Positions 1 through 8,703 of a stretch of 64,000 nt of DNA are shown one piece after another. Made by a program: the position numbers and the translations under genes. The notes below the pieces were generated by a model. It had not been told where the DNA came from, searched no databases, and saw nothing but the letters and a program-made list of their open reading frames with translations. The stretch lies in assembly GCA_022447185.1 (NCBI GenBank), contig JAKVAY010000044.1:46731-110730 (forward strand), written 5' to 3'. The DNA comes from Fuerstiella sp. Its GTDB lineage: Bacteria; Planctomycetota; Planctomycetia; Planctomycetales; Planctomycetaceae. Positions within the stretch are counted from its first letter, which is position 1. The number at the start of each line of letters is the position of its first letter.

Positions 1-1
1 T

Positions 2-397
2 GTGTCTGATGCTCCCACGGACATTCCCGTTCCGGCATCGCTGTTTGAACAGTACGAAGCGGATATGCGCCGGCATGAAAGATCCGTGCACCGGATGGTG
101 GACGCATTTTATCTGGCCAGTCGCTACACATCTGTGCAGAAAATGGTCACGACATTTCAAGGAGGATGGTTCTCTCGAAAATTTGTGACATTTGTCGGAG
201 GAGATTTCAACGCCAATTCAGCGTTTATCTCGCGTGTGCGGTTCTATTCAGAGACTGTGGGCAGCATTTTCGGAAATGACAGCAGTCGTGATCCGTCCAA
301 CCATCCGAATTATCTGCATCGTAATGAGGGTGAATCCGACATCCAGTCAGCCGATTCAGTTGCAGATCAGGTTATAATTGAAGAAGCTCTAACGTGA
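2..397 (+). CDS. hypothetical protein, start uncertain (window edge)
   Basis: An open frame beginning with a GTG at base 2; because only one base precedes it, the real start may lie outside the window and this may be the C-terminal part of a longer protein. The 131 visible residues are soluble-looking, with an aromatic and basic middle part (about residues 45-85) and an acidic, Ser/Asp-rich tail. No signal peptide, membrane segment or catalytic motif is apparent and I do not recognise the family. The next gene starts 34 bases downstream on the same strand, so the two could be cotranscribed. Confidence 0.5.
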   Translation: MSDAPTDIPVPASLFEQYEADMRRHERSVHRMVDAFYLASRYTSVQKMVTTFQGGWFSRKFVTFVGGDFNANSAFISRVRFYSETVGSIFGNDSSRDPSNHPNYLHRNEGESDIQSADSVADQVIIEEALT

Positions 398-431
398 TAT
401 TCGTCCATCAAATTCCAGGAAGACACTAATC

Positions 432-662
432 ATGCGTGCTGTGCCTGTGTTGTTGATCTTGCTTCTGAATTCGGCCACAGTTGTTGGGCATCCCGGCCAT
501 GGCGCAACCGATCCGTCATCGGTAGCACACTACGTGATCAGTCCACTTCACCAGGGGTGGGTGGCGTGCACGCTGGTTCTGCTCAGCTTCGCCGCGTGGT
601 TCATGATCAGGACGTGCCGATCCAATCGTGCACGAGGTTGTTGCGTACCGACACAGCAATAA
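432..662 (+). CDS. small exported/membrane protein with HPGHG motif
   Basis: A 76-residue protein with an N-terminal hydrophobic signal-like segment (residues 3-18), a short His/Gly-rich stretch (HPGHG, about residues 20-24) and a second hydrophobic helix (about residues 44-60) followed by a basic Cys-containing tail. The layout fits a small envelope protein with its middle outside the cytoplasmic membrane. An AGGA sits about 11 bases before the ATG, a slightly long spacing, and a TATAAT lies at 373-378 inside the preceding frame. It converges on the HTH gene, with only 13 bases between the two stops. The function is unknown; the His-rich stretch could bind metal, but that is inference. Confidence 0.6.
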   Translation: MRAVPVLLILLLNSATVVGHPGHGATDPSSVAHYVISPLHQGWVACTLVLLSFAAWFMIRTCRSNRARGCCVPTQQ

Positions 663-675
663 TTGGCATGGATGT

Positions 676-1986
676 TTAAACGAACAGTCCACCGAGAAAA
701 TTCAGAAACTCGGAACCACCAGTGCCTGGCTGGAACCACATCCACATGGTTCGAACAAGTTCCAAACCGGCAAACGCTCCTAAGACGGAAAAGACAGAAC
801 CACCGACGATGCCCACCGTCACTCCGGTTCCCCATGGCGTCTCGACGGCACGGCCTGCAGGGCCAGTTGGGGTTGCGAGCCCGACATTACTCTGGCCCGA
901 CGCAAAGTCCTCTTCGTCGTCCGCTTCGAAGACATCGTCCATGTCGTCGTCGAAGTCGTCTATAAACTCATCGTCCTGAAAGGCTTCTTCACCATCCATA
1001 GCGGAGAAGTCGGTGTCGGTGGCCCCCCCGTCGTCATCCATCATCAGGACACTGGTGTCGGTTCCAGTGTCCTGTTCATCGTCTTCCAGCAGTCCTAAAT
1101 CGAATTCACTGTCAGATCCCAGTAAATCCATCTGCAGGGTTTCCGCTCCGGCATCATCCGAAGCGGAATCCACGGCCACGATGCCGCCGTCATCCACCTC
1201 GATCGAAATTCCACTGTCCTGATCTGCTTCCAGTGAGATGCCGCTGTCACCGGAGTCAAGACTTATGCCGCTGTCAACGGAATCGAGGCTGATTCCGCTG
1301 TCAGCGTCGAAGCTGCTGTCGACTCCTTCAAGACTTATGCCGCTGTCGTCCGCTTCCAGTGAAATCCCGCTGTCATCAATGTCAAGACTGATTCCACTGT
1401 CGTCATCAGAAGAATTCAGCCCGCCGTCACTGTCACGACCTTCATCGGAAGTTCCCTGAAGAGGATCCAGCAGCTTGAGATCGCTGTCATCGGCAAGGCT
1501 GATATCCGGATCCGTGCCGGCGCCGACCATCTTCACGTCACTGTCGGAATCAGTCAGCGAGTTATCCGAGTCGTCGAACTCAATTACCTTTTCACCGGAC
1601 GGAGATGAATCATCAGATTCCAGTGTTGGTCCTGAATCGCCGGCAAGTCTTACATCACTGTCTGATCCACTCAAATCCGCAGTGTCATCGCCGTCAAACA
1701 GTGATGACTTGGAGTAGAGCTTGACATCGCTGTCTGAAGAGTCCATGAGATCCATTACTCCCTCTTCCGTATCCTGGTTCGGATCGAGGGCTTCAAGTGG
1801 AATCTCCGGGGACGAATCGGTTTCGCGGCTGCGCGCAAATTCGTCGATATCTTCTTCGCGAAACTTCCAGCTGCCACGGTTTGCGAACCCGCGGATCGCG
1901 CCAGCTTCACGTTCTTTAGCGAGTTGTTCGGAAGTAATCCCGAGTCGTTTGGCCGCGTCTTTAAGCTTCAGATATTTTTTTGCCAT
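676..1986 (-). CDS. membrane-anchored HTH DNA-binding protein with acidic DSDVKL/DSGISL repeats
   Basis: A 436-residue protein in three parts. Residues 3-54 form a MerR/excisionase-type winged helix (LKLKDAAKRLGITSEQLAKE, then the GSWKFREEDIDEFARSR end typical of that fold). Residues 55-380 are extremely acidic and low complexity and carry two repeat families: four copies of DSDV(K/R)L-like motifs (about 85-180) and seven of DSGIS(L/I)(D/E) (about 196-270). A hydrophobic helix (about 388-415) and a short hydrophobic tail close the protein. The combination suggests a DNA-binding head tethered to the membrane by a long flexible acidic linker. Related multi-repeat HTH proteins occur in planctomycetes, to my knowledge without an established function. 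The opposite strand here carries several Ser-rich frames that mirror the repeats. Confidence 0.8.
   Translation of the reverse strand: MAKKYLKLKDAAKRLGITSEQLAKEREAGAIRGFANRGSWKFREEDIDEFARSRETDSSPEIPLEALDPNQDTEEGVMDLMDSSDSDVKLYSKSSLFDGDDTADLSGSDSDVRLAGDSGPTLESDDSSPSGEKVIEFDDSDNSLTDSDSDVKMVGAGTDPDISLADDSDLKLLDPLQGTSDEGRDSDGGLNSSDDDSGISLDIDDSGISLEADDSGISLEGVDSSFDADSGISLDSVDSGISLDSGDSGISLEADQDSGISIEVDDGGIVAVDSASDDAGAETLQMDLLGSDSEFDLGLLEDDEQDTGTDTSVLMMDDDGGATDTDFSAMDGEEAFQDDEFIDDFDDDMDDVFEADDEEDFASGQSNVGLATPTGPAGRAVETPWGTGVTVGIVGGSVFSVLGAFAGLELVRTMWMWFQPGTGGSEFLNFLGGLFV
1177..1401 (-). repeat. coding repeat, seven DSGIS(L/I)(D/E) units
   Basis: Within the HTH protein, seven heptad-like DSGISLD/E units (the last DSGISIE) occur between residues about 196 and 270, separated by two to ten residues. 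The units are conserved at the protein level but use varied codons, which argues for selection on the peptide and not for recent slippage. Confidence 0.8.
1447..1734 (-). repeat. coding repeat, four DSDV(K/R)L-like units
   Basis: Four spaced units (DSDVKL, DSDVRL, DSDVKM, DSDLKL) lie between residues about 85 and 180 of the HTH protein, upstream of and distinct from the DSGISL family. Spacing is irregular, 20 to 40 residues. Confidence 0.7.
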
Positions 1987-3368
1987 GCTCAGACAATCTA
2001 CCCGAGAAATCGGGCGGACAGATTGAACGGGTCCAGTGGGATAACGGAACTCGTATCTGCCTGTATTGTGAGGGTCGAGATTTGTCAGACACCACGAAGG
2101 TCTACAATTCGCGACTGATTCCAGATTCTTAGTTGATGAGTTGTGAGATGCAAGATCTTTGTTCGGTCTGCAGGTGCTTTGATTAAAGCTTTCTGTCAGG
2201 GGGCCAGCACGAGGATCTGTAGCAATTTGTATATGTCATTAAGCGGACCAGGTGTTTACACGACGTTATCGAACTAATCAAAACACGATTAACAGGTGAT
2301 CCACCTGATCACTTCGAGTTTCGACCATGTTCCGAGTCTGACTGTAAAAAATCCCAAATCGGCAAGGTCGAGTTAAGTCTGCCGGTCGTGACGATTCTGC
2401 AAATCGGGACAATGATGAGGGCTGTGGTGTTTTAACAACAACTGGTTTCCGGAGAACCGGATGCAGGCATCCAACCAACATCTCGCAGAATAAATCCGGC
2501 TATGTTCTGCACCTGGCTGAGTCAGGTGCAGACCGCATGCGACGTCTTCGAGCCTGACTGTGCGAAAGTATCGATATTTCGAATACGACAGATCCAGGCG
2601 GTGGTCACTCGGCAGAATCAACGTTTTTACATTGCTTATGGCATTCCCGGATCACAGGCCTGTAAATGACATTGTTTATGACGGTGTAATTATTGGCGGT
2701 GAATCGTCCGTGTTTTCGATGCGCCCATGCTTATGAACCCGGATCTGCTTGCATTCTCCGGAGAGAGGTCGCTTGAGGAAGCCGACACGGGCAGTGGCCA
2801 AATGTTGCTTGTATCACTTGACCCCGTGGCGATCGAGGGTACAGGAATCATGGCGACAACTGAAACGTGGTGGGAAACAATGTTCCGGCACCCGCGAAAC
2901 AGAGCCTGGACGAGTGTGACCTGCCGATTGATGATGCGGGATGAATATTTGTAATATCCGTCGTCTTGGGATATTGGCGCGGCAGTGATGTAGGTCACCT
3001 GCAGCGATGACTTCTTGTTGCCGGTGGTGAGACAACCTCACTGGATTTTTGACGAATTGGACAACATTGGTGGTATGACTTGGCAGGGTTTTTCCCAGGT
3101 CAGCATTTTCAGAAATTTAGGGCCAATATTACGGACTTTTTAGGAAATGAGCCGCTCGCGGACGGCGGCAGGATGTAACGTCGATACCGCCGGCCAGTCG
3201 GATCGTCAAACTCAACCGATTGTTGAGCGTCCTTGCGTTAGCGGACAATTGTGATTCGAGGTAACATGTACCGGTGTCACCCTCCCAACCAGTGTTGCAG
3301 TCGCCAGGTCTGTAAGTGCTGTTGTTTGGGGGGAGATCCAATAAACACTTTCCTTCGTCAGCAACGGC
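1987..3368. other. 1.4 kb without a convincing gene
   Basis: Only short overlapping frames without recognisable protein character are present on either strand (longest about 100 codons at 2690-2998, minus). Just upstream of the HTH gene there is a short hairpin with arms CCCGA (2001-2005) and TCGGG (2010-2014) that would fall in its leader. A 10-bp palindrome ACAGGCCTGT lies near 2654-2663. I see no tRNA, riboswitch or mobile-element signature. It may hold regulatory DNA for the flanking divergent genes or a decayed gene. Confidence 0.5.
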
Positions 3369-3806
3369 ATGTGGTGTCAACACGAAATCTCACTTCCGGA
3401 ATTTGATCGCGGTTGTCACCTGATCACGCAACACGTTGTTGCTGCTTGTCCCGAAGTTCGTCAGGTTCGGGTGGGACTGCTGCATGTTTTTATATGTCAT
3501 ACGTCTGCTTCGCTGACACTCAATGAGAATGCGGATCCGGATGTCCTGACGGATATGACTATGGCATCCGATCGACTGGTGCCTGAAACATGGCCATGGA
3601 CTCATACCATTGAGGGGCCGGATGACATGCCGGCCCATGTAAAGTCATCACTCACAGACTCTTCGATCAGCGTTCCGATTCGGGATGGTCGACTTCTTGT
3701 CGGAGCGTGGCAGGGAATTTATCTGTGTGAGCATCGGAATCGGGGTGGAAAACGTCGTCTGATTCTCACGTTGCACGGGGAGCCGGGTGATGGTGTATCG
3801 AGCTAA
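3369..3806 (+). CDS. YjbQ/UPF0047 family protein
   Basis: A 145-residue protein of the YjbQ (UPF0047) family, small trimeric proteins; E. coli YjbQ has weak thiamin phosphate synthase activity and its true role is unsettled. Family hallmarks are visible: [16 protein letters not shown] (about residues 38-53), the middle [20 protein letters not shown], and the C-terminal [12 protein letters not shown] with RLILTLHGE. Length is normal for the family. The ATG at 3369 has no clear ribosome-binding site. The gene overlaps the start of kdsA by about 17 bases, so the two are probably translated from one message. Confidence 0.88.
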   Translation: MWCQHEISLPEFDRGCHLITQHVVAACPEVRQVRVGLLHVFICHTSASLTLNENADPDVLTDMTMASDRLVPETWPWTHTIEGPDDMPAHVKSSLTDSSISVPIRDGRLLVGAWQGIYLCEHRNRGGKRRLILTLHGEPGDGVSS

Positions 3807-4665
3807 TTCACTGGAGCAGTGCGTAGAGAATCCGGTTTCAATTGCAGGTCATCGGACCGGATCGAATCAACCTCTGTTATTTATTGCTGGTCCGTGTGTT
3901 ATCGAGTCCGAGGACCTTTTGAAACGCATCGCGGATCATTTGGCAGAAACAGAACAGAAACAAGCGTGTCGTTTTGTCTTCAAGGCCAGCTTTGACAAGG
4001 CAAACCGAACGAGTGTGCACAGTTTTCGCGGTCCCGGGTTGGAGGAAGGTCTGCGCATGCTGGAGCAGGTTTCCCAGGCATCTGGTCTCCCTGTCACAAC
4101 AGACATTCATGCGGCCTGTCAGGCAGAACCGTGCAGTGAAATCTGTTCAATCCTGCAAATACCGGCATTTCTGGCAAGGCAGACAGACCTGCTGGTCGCT
4201 GCGGCGAAAGCGGCAGTGCGCCGGAACATCTGTGTGAATATCAAGAAACCGCAGTTTGTTGCCCCCGAAGACACGGTTCATGCCGTACGTAAATGTGAAG
4301 CTCAGGGTCTGAACAAGATCTTACTGACAGAACGAGGAACAACATTCGGATATGGTCGCCTGGTCAACGATTTTCGATGTATACCGATTATGCACAGTTT
4401 TGGCGTGCCGGTGGTGTTTGACGCCACTCACAGTGTACAGCTGCCCGGTGGGGAAACGACTGGCGGACAGTCAGAATTGGTGTTTCCACTGGCAAGAGCG
4501 GCTGTGGCAGCGGGGGCCGATGCTGTGTTCTTTGAGACCCATCCCAATCCACAGAAAGCGATGAGCGACGGCCCAAATCTGGTGCGTCTCGATCAGACAG
4601 CGACACTGGTCAGACAATTGACTGCGATCCGTGATGTCACACTGAATCTCTCGAGTTCGAACTGA
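3790..4665 (+). CDS. kdsA: 3-deoxy-8-phosphooctulonate (KDO-8-P) synthase
   Basis: Condenses phosphoenolpyruvate with arabinose 5-phosphate to KDO 8-phosphate, the committed step to the KDO sugar of lipopolysaccharide; cytoplasmic TIM barrel. Family motifs in order: [10 protein letters not shown] near the N terminus, KASFDKANR, the variable loop [61 protein letters not shown] and [17 protein letters not shown]. Length (291) matches the family. A cysteine in the NIKKPQF neighbourhood that marks some metal-dependent forms is not seen, so the Asn-type metal-independent class is likely. ATG at 3790 is preferred because GGGGAG lies seven bases upstream; a GTG at 3787 is the alternative. It overlaps the yjbQ-like gene. 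Confidence 0.96.
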   Translation: MVYRANSLEQCVENPVSIAGHRTGSNQPLLFIAGPCVIESEDLLKRIADHLAETEQKQACRFVFKASFDKANRTSVHSFRGPGLEEGLRMLEQVSQASGLPVTTDIHAACQAEPCSEICSILQIPAFLARQTDLLVAAAKAAVRRNICVNIKKPQFVAPEDTVHAVRKCEAQGLNKILLTERGTTFGYGRLVNDFRCIPIMHSFGVPVVFDATHSVQLPGGETTGGQSELVFPLARAAVAAGADAVFFETHPNPQKAMSDGPNLVRLDQTATLVRQLTAIRDVTLNLSSSN

Positions 4666-4779
4666 TATCCGGACTCTAACTGTCGTGCAGAACCCGCTGG
4701 ATCGATGGAATGCCTCTTGAATACATTCGATCGACGAAAACAACCACGAGATTCTGAGCCACGAAATCAGGAATTCGAC

Positions 4780-6651
4780 ATGTCATTAACTTCATCGTCT
4801 GCGACTCAAATACAAATCACATCGGTCGTTGCTGTGTTATTGTGCTGTGTGACGGTTAATACTGGCTGCGGTCCCGAGCAAGAGCCATCAGCATCATCAA
4901 CAGTACAGACCGACGCACAGGATCAAAGCACACTGGATGCCTGCCGAATGCGTCTGGAAGGTGTGGCTCGACGGTTTCGTCCCGATTCTTTGTCCGCTAT
5001 CAATGATCTCACTTCGAGTGTTGGTGCACTCAATGCTTGGCTGGTTGAGTGTGCGGCGCAGGAGCTTAAGACGCTGTCAGTCAGTGAAGCCAATTTGGCA
5101 TATCTCAATCCAGCAGCACAGCGGTCGGTTTCAGCACCTCGATTCTCCGTTCGTGACGTCATCTACGTGCGCGACTCACTGATTGTGTCTCGTCTGGCTC
5201 AGGCGATTGTCGAACGTTCCAATTCACCGCACGATCTGGAGTTTTCGCAGGTTCTGAGCCTCTTTCGCTGGGTTGGAAATAATATCAGCCTGGAGGGTAC
5301 AGCAGCAGCGGGAACGTCAATGGGTTTTCTGGACACCCTGCTGACTGGTCAGGGGACTGTTCGGTCACGTGTGTGGCTTTTGGCAGCGTTGTTGCGGCAG
5401 CTTCAAATCGATGTCGTCATTCTTCTGCCGAATGACGCAAGGGAAGATCCGGAGGATGACTCGGAATTTCTGATTGCTGCGTGCGTTAATGATAAGCTTG
5501 TTCTGTTTGACCCTCTTACCTGGCTGCCGATTCCTTCAGCCGATGATGACTCGGTGCAGATCAACAATCCTGCCGGAGCAGACTATTTGGCGACAAACGA
5601 TCGCTGGAATCTGCCACAGGTCCGAATCGTCGCGGAAACATCTGCGCTCTGTCCTCGCATGCTGGTTTTGCAGGAACAACTGCCCGCTAAATTGTCGGCC
5701 ATCCTTTATGAAGAAATTTCAGGTGGTACCTCCGATATTCGACCTCTGATCGAACGCCTTGTTTCGTCAGCGCCTGAGATAATTCTTGCTGATCGTTTCG
5801 AGTGGTGGGACTGGCCGGATCAGCAGGCCACTGCCGCTATGGCACTGGACGAATCGCAGCAGCGGACTCGTGACCAACAGATGAAGTCGTTTGAAGCACC
5901 CTACAATCGTGATCCGCTGGACCTGGGAACTGACTTTAACGAAATTCTGAGTGATCCGAGTCTGACGTCGGAGCAGCGAGAAGCACTATGGCAGCAAAAA
6001 TGGAAAATGGAGATCGCGAAAATCAGGGAACTGGAGAAGGAACGAGACCTTAAAAAATTGTTCGGACGTCCATCAGATTATTTGCTCAAGATTAGGCTGG
6101 AGCAGGTGGAAGGAAGCAGCGATCGCAGGATAATTCAGCAGTTACAGAGGATACGAAACGCATGTATCGATGACGCCATTCGTTTTACCGTACCACTGTC
6201 CGTTGATCATACCGGACAGAAATCGATTCCGATCCCTGAGTCGCTGCAGAAAGTTAACCTCGCTGCGACCGGGAACTCACTGTACTGGACAGGCCTGTGT
6301 CAGATGGATCGATCACAGTCTGGCACAGCGGTTTCCGCCTTTAGAAACTATCGACGTCAGTATCCAGACGGAAAATGGTTCTATCCCTCACTGATGAATC
6401 AGGCGCTGTCAGAAATGGCACAGGGCCGATACGATGCCGCCTTTGCAACGCTCTCCGAGGCGGATCATATGGCAAATCCTGAGCGACGACGTGTCGTGTT
6501 AATGCTGGAACGTCTGCAGGCGGCCATAGAGCGAGAGACGCCGTCAGCTGAGTCCATTCCGGATGCAGATGCGAAAGTCGCACCGAGCGAGCCACCGGCA
6601 GTCGATCAGCCTTCACTCGATTCTCCCGACAGCGCTGACGATGCTGTGTAA
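4780..6651 (+). CDS. lipoprotein with degenerate transglutaminase-like fold and TPR-like tail
   Basis: A 623-residue exported protein. The start at 4780 is chosen because AGGA lies seven bases upstream and it gives a proper lipoprotein signal (hydrophobic stretch, then VNTGC lipobox about 25 residues in). Around residues 160-260 the pattern SLFRWVGNNI, then GQGTVRSRVWLLAALLRQLQ and LVLFDPLTWLPIP follows the transglutaminase-like fold of many bacterial envelope proteins, but the catalytic cysteine position is occupied by Val/Arg, so peptidase or crosslinking activity is unlikely. The C-terminal third has helical, TPR-like character (SALYWTG-type and YPSLMNQALSEMAQGRYDAAFATL) and an Asp/Pro/Ser-rich end. 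It follows kdsA by 114 bases. Confidence 0.75.
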   Translation: MSLTSSSATQIQITSVVAVLLCCVTVNTGCGPEQEPSASSTVQTDAQDQSTLDACRMRLEGVARRFRPDSLSAINDLTSSVGALNAWLVECAAQELKTLSVSEANLAYLNPAAQRSVSAPRFSVRDVIYVRDSLIVSRLAQAIVERSNSPHDLEFSQVLSLFRWVGNNISLEGTAAAGTSMGFLDTLLTGQGTVRSRVWLLAALLRQLQIDVVILLPNDAREDPEDDSEFLIAACVNDKLVLFDPLTWLPIPSADDDSVQINNPAGADYLATNDRWNLPQVRIVAETSALCPRMLVLQEQLPAKLSAILYEEISGGTSDIRPLIERLVSSAPEIILADRFEWWDWPDQQATAAMALDESQQRTRDQQMKSFEAPYNRDPLDLGTDFNEILSDPSLTSEQREALWQQKWKMEIAKIRELEKERDLKKLFGRPSDYLLKIRLEQVEGSSDRRIIQQLQRIRNACIDDAIRFTVPLSVDHTGQKSIPIPESLQKVNLAATGNSLYWTGLCQMDRSQSGTAVSAFRNYRRQYPDGKWFYPSLMNQALSEMAQGRYDAAFATLSEADHMANPERRRVVLMLERLQAAIERETPSAESIPDADAKVAPSEPPAVDQPSLDSPDSADDAV

Positions 6652-7012
6652 GAGATTTGTTGTAACCCGGACTTGCCGGCTTCTGTCAGACTCATGCATC
6701 GGACCCGCGACGTGACCACGTGCTGAATCTCGTTGCGGCGTTAGGCTGATATCCGTGATCCGGACGCATCGAATCAGCCGTTAGTACGTTGAAGGTTGGC
6801 AACATCTGATGCGTTCTCAGAACGTTCTTTTTGCCGGCAATGAGTGAAGCACCAGTGTTTTTACACGTGCTAATGAAACTGAACGTTCCGGCACTTCGTT
6901 TGTTAATCCGGTTGTTCACTGTCGTTGTCACTATCAATGTCGCGGGATCTGCAGACCCGTTAATGATCATTGAAAATTCTGGATTAACGCTGCGCCGTCC
7001 TGCCGTTCAAAT
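6652..7012. other. intergenic region before the sigma-54 activator
   Basis: No convincing gene. A 61-codon frame at 6831-7016 ends in an ATGTGA overlap with the next start but has no ribosome-binding site or recognisable content. A TTGCCGGCAA palindrome lies near 6829-6838. Confidence 0.4.
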
Positions 7013-8557
7013 GTGAGTATTCCAATGTTGTCGTTCGAATTGACCGTTATTTGCAGCGCTAGGCCTGGGTTCATTCGAAGCATCGGTAACGTTCTCAAAG
7101 GGAAATCCCGACAGCTCGAATGCTGTTCCATTTCTGAAGCAGTTCAGATGATTCAGATGCATGACCCGGATTTGATTGTTGTGGATTTGCGCAATGCCGG
7201 TCGGATGCAATGTGATCAAATCTGGGCGTTGTTGTGGAATGCTCAACACTGCCGATGTATTGCGGTGGTTCACACAGCAGAGGTTGTACCGTCCGCTGTT
7301 CCCCCTGAACTTTCAAGTCGTGTTCAGGTCGTTGAACAAGAGGCACTCGATTCGGACCTGACAAATGTGGCACAGGTGGTGGCAGACTCGATCGCAGGGA
7401 AGAAAGATTCCACGATCTCGGATGCGATAAACGCTGACCGTGTCCTTCAAGCCGGAGTATTCAATTCAGTTGCAGATCTGACGAAGCATGGTGACAGCAA
7501 CACGCATAACGTCACAGAGACAGCGGACCTGACGTATCCGACATCCGATTCGGGTGGGTCGATTGCAGATCGATACCGCACGAAAACAGACAACTTGCGA
7601 CATATGCTGGAACGTCTTCAGGTGGCCGCTCAGCACGATGTTACGATCCTGCTGACTGGGGAAACCGGTTCCGGAAAGACATATCTTGCCCGGCTGATTC
7701 ATGCGGTTTCGTCGCGGGAATCCCGGCCGTTCGTGACAGTTGCCTGCGGGGCCCTGCCTGGGGAGTTGATCGAAAGTGAATTGTTCGGTCATGTAAGAGG
7801 GGCATTCACCAGCGCGCACGCCGACAAGGATGGAAGATTTATGGCCGCGGGACGCGGTACGATCCTGCTGGACGAAATTGACGTACTTACTCCGGAACAA
7901 CAGGTCAAGCTGCTGCGTGTGATTGAAACAGGACAATTCGAAGCCGTTGGTTCCAATCGAACACTGCAGGTGGAGGCTCGGATCATCGCCGCCAGCAATC
8001 TTGAACTTCAACCACTCGTAGAGCAGGGACGGTTCCGGCCTGACCTTTACTATCGTCTGAACACACTGACCTTTCGTATCCCACCACTGCGCAAGAGACT
8101 CCCGGACATTGAGTTGCTGGCTCGACATTTTGTTCACTCTCACGCGCTGCGACACGGAATTGGTTCTCTGGAGATCAGTCAGGATTTTCTGAGTTCTCTG
8201 CTGAGTTATCCATGGCCAGGAAATGTGCGTGAAATGGAAAATGCGATTCGAAGTGCCGTGATTTACAGTAAAAACGGTGTGTTGACGGCAGGCTCACTGC
8301 CTCCCGACATTGTTGAGGGGACTAGCGGTCCGGCTAATGATCCGTCTGTGGCCAGATTCTTCAGGGGAACGCCGGAAGCAACGCTGGAGAATCGGATAGA
8401 ATTGACTGAGAAAGACATCATCGAACAGGCATTGCTGGAAAACAGTTTCATCAGGACAAGCACAGCACGTCAACTGGGAATCAGCCGGGTTACGCTCTAC
8501 AACAAAATGAAAAAATACGGAATGATGCAGGGCAAACGACCGCTGTCCACTGGGTAG
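7013..8557 (+). CDS. sigma-54-dependent transcriptional activator with degenerate receiver domain
   Basis: A 514-residue NtrC-family enhancer-binding protein. Residues about 8-130 resemble a response-regulator receiver: Asp58 sits in LIVVDLR, but the paired acidic residues near position 12 are replaced by ICSAR, so normal phosphorylation is doubtful. The AAA+ domain has Walker A GETGSGKT (216-223), ESELFGHVRGAFTSA (sigma-54 loop, 263-268, GAFTSA in place of GAFTGA), Walker B GTILLDEID and the arginine-finger region FRPDLYYRLNTL. A Fis-type helix-turn-helix ends the protein (TARQLGISRVTLYNKMKKYG). Start GTG 7013; ATG 7025 is possible. It lies directly upstream of trkH, which has a sigma-54 promoter match, making trkH a plausible target. 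Confidence 0.9.
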   Translation: MSIPMLSFELTVICSARPGFIRSIGNVLKGKSRQLECCSISEAVQMIQMHDPDLIVVDLRNAGRMQCDQIWALLWNAQHCRCIAVVHTAEVVPSAVPPELSSRVQVVEQEALDSDLTNVAQVVADSIAGKKDSTISDAINADRVLQAGVFNSVADLTKHGDSNTHNVTETADLTYPTSDSGGSIADRYRTKTDNLRHMLERLQVAAQHDVTILLTGETGSGKTYLARLIHAVSSRESRPFVTVACGALPGELIESELFGHVRGAFTSAHADKDGRFMAAGRGTILLDEIDVLTPEQQVKLLRVIETGQFEAVGSNRTLQVEARIIAASNLELQPLVEQGRFRPDLYYRLNTLTFRIPPLRKRLPDIELLARHFVHSHALRHGIGSLEISQDFLSSLLSYPWPGNVREMENAIRSAVIYSKNGVLTAGSLPPDIVEGTSGPANDPSVARFFRGTPEATLENRIELTEKDIIEQALLENSFIRTSTARQLGISRVTLYNKMKKYGMMQGKRPLSTG

Positions 8558-8560
8558 TAC

Positions 8561-8593
8561 ACCGGTAATGCAGCCGGTAGCATGGCAACCGGG
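8561..8593 (+). promoter_or_regulatory. three CCGGT/ACCGG boxes, possible enhancer sites
   Basis: ACCGGT (8561-8566), GCCGGTA (8573-8579) and AACCGGG (8587-8593) lie in the gap between the activator and trkH, about 60-90 bases upstream of the -24 element of the sigma-54 promoter match, a usual distance for enhancer sites of NtrC-type activators. The link is inference from position. Confidence 0.35.
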
Positions 8594-8647
8594 CCGCAGA
8601 ACAGGCTTCATCCCGTATTTGAGTCGAGTACTTCGAAATCCTGGTGC

Positions 8648-8663
8648 TGGCAGGTGCTCTGCA
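8648..8663 (+). promoter_or_regulatory. candidate sigma-54 (-24/-12) promoter of trkH
   Basis: TGGCAGGTGCTCTGCA matches the consensus TGGCACGN4TTGCA at all but two specified positions, with GG (8649-8650) and GC (8661-8662) separated by exactly ten bases. Transcription would begin near 8674, 30 bases before the trkH ATG. The gene immediately upstream encodes a sigma-54 activator. Confidence 0.55.
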
Positions 8664-8703
8664 GATATTACCGCGAAATCATCGGCGAACAAAGCGTGAC
8701 GCA

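Noticed and set aside
722..2026. Several plus-strand Ser/Pro-rich frames opposite the HTH gene
   Set aside because: They mirror the acidic DSGISL/DSDVKL repeats on the other strand and have no start signals or recognisable domains.
6797..6812. TGGCAACATCTGATGC as a sigma-54 promoter of the activator gene
   Set aside because: The GG and GC doublets are 11 and not 10 bases apart, and sigma-54 spacing is strict.
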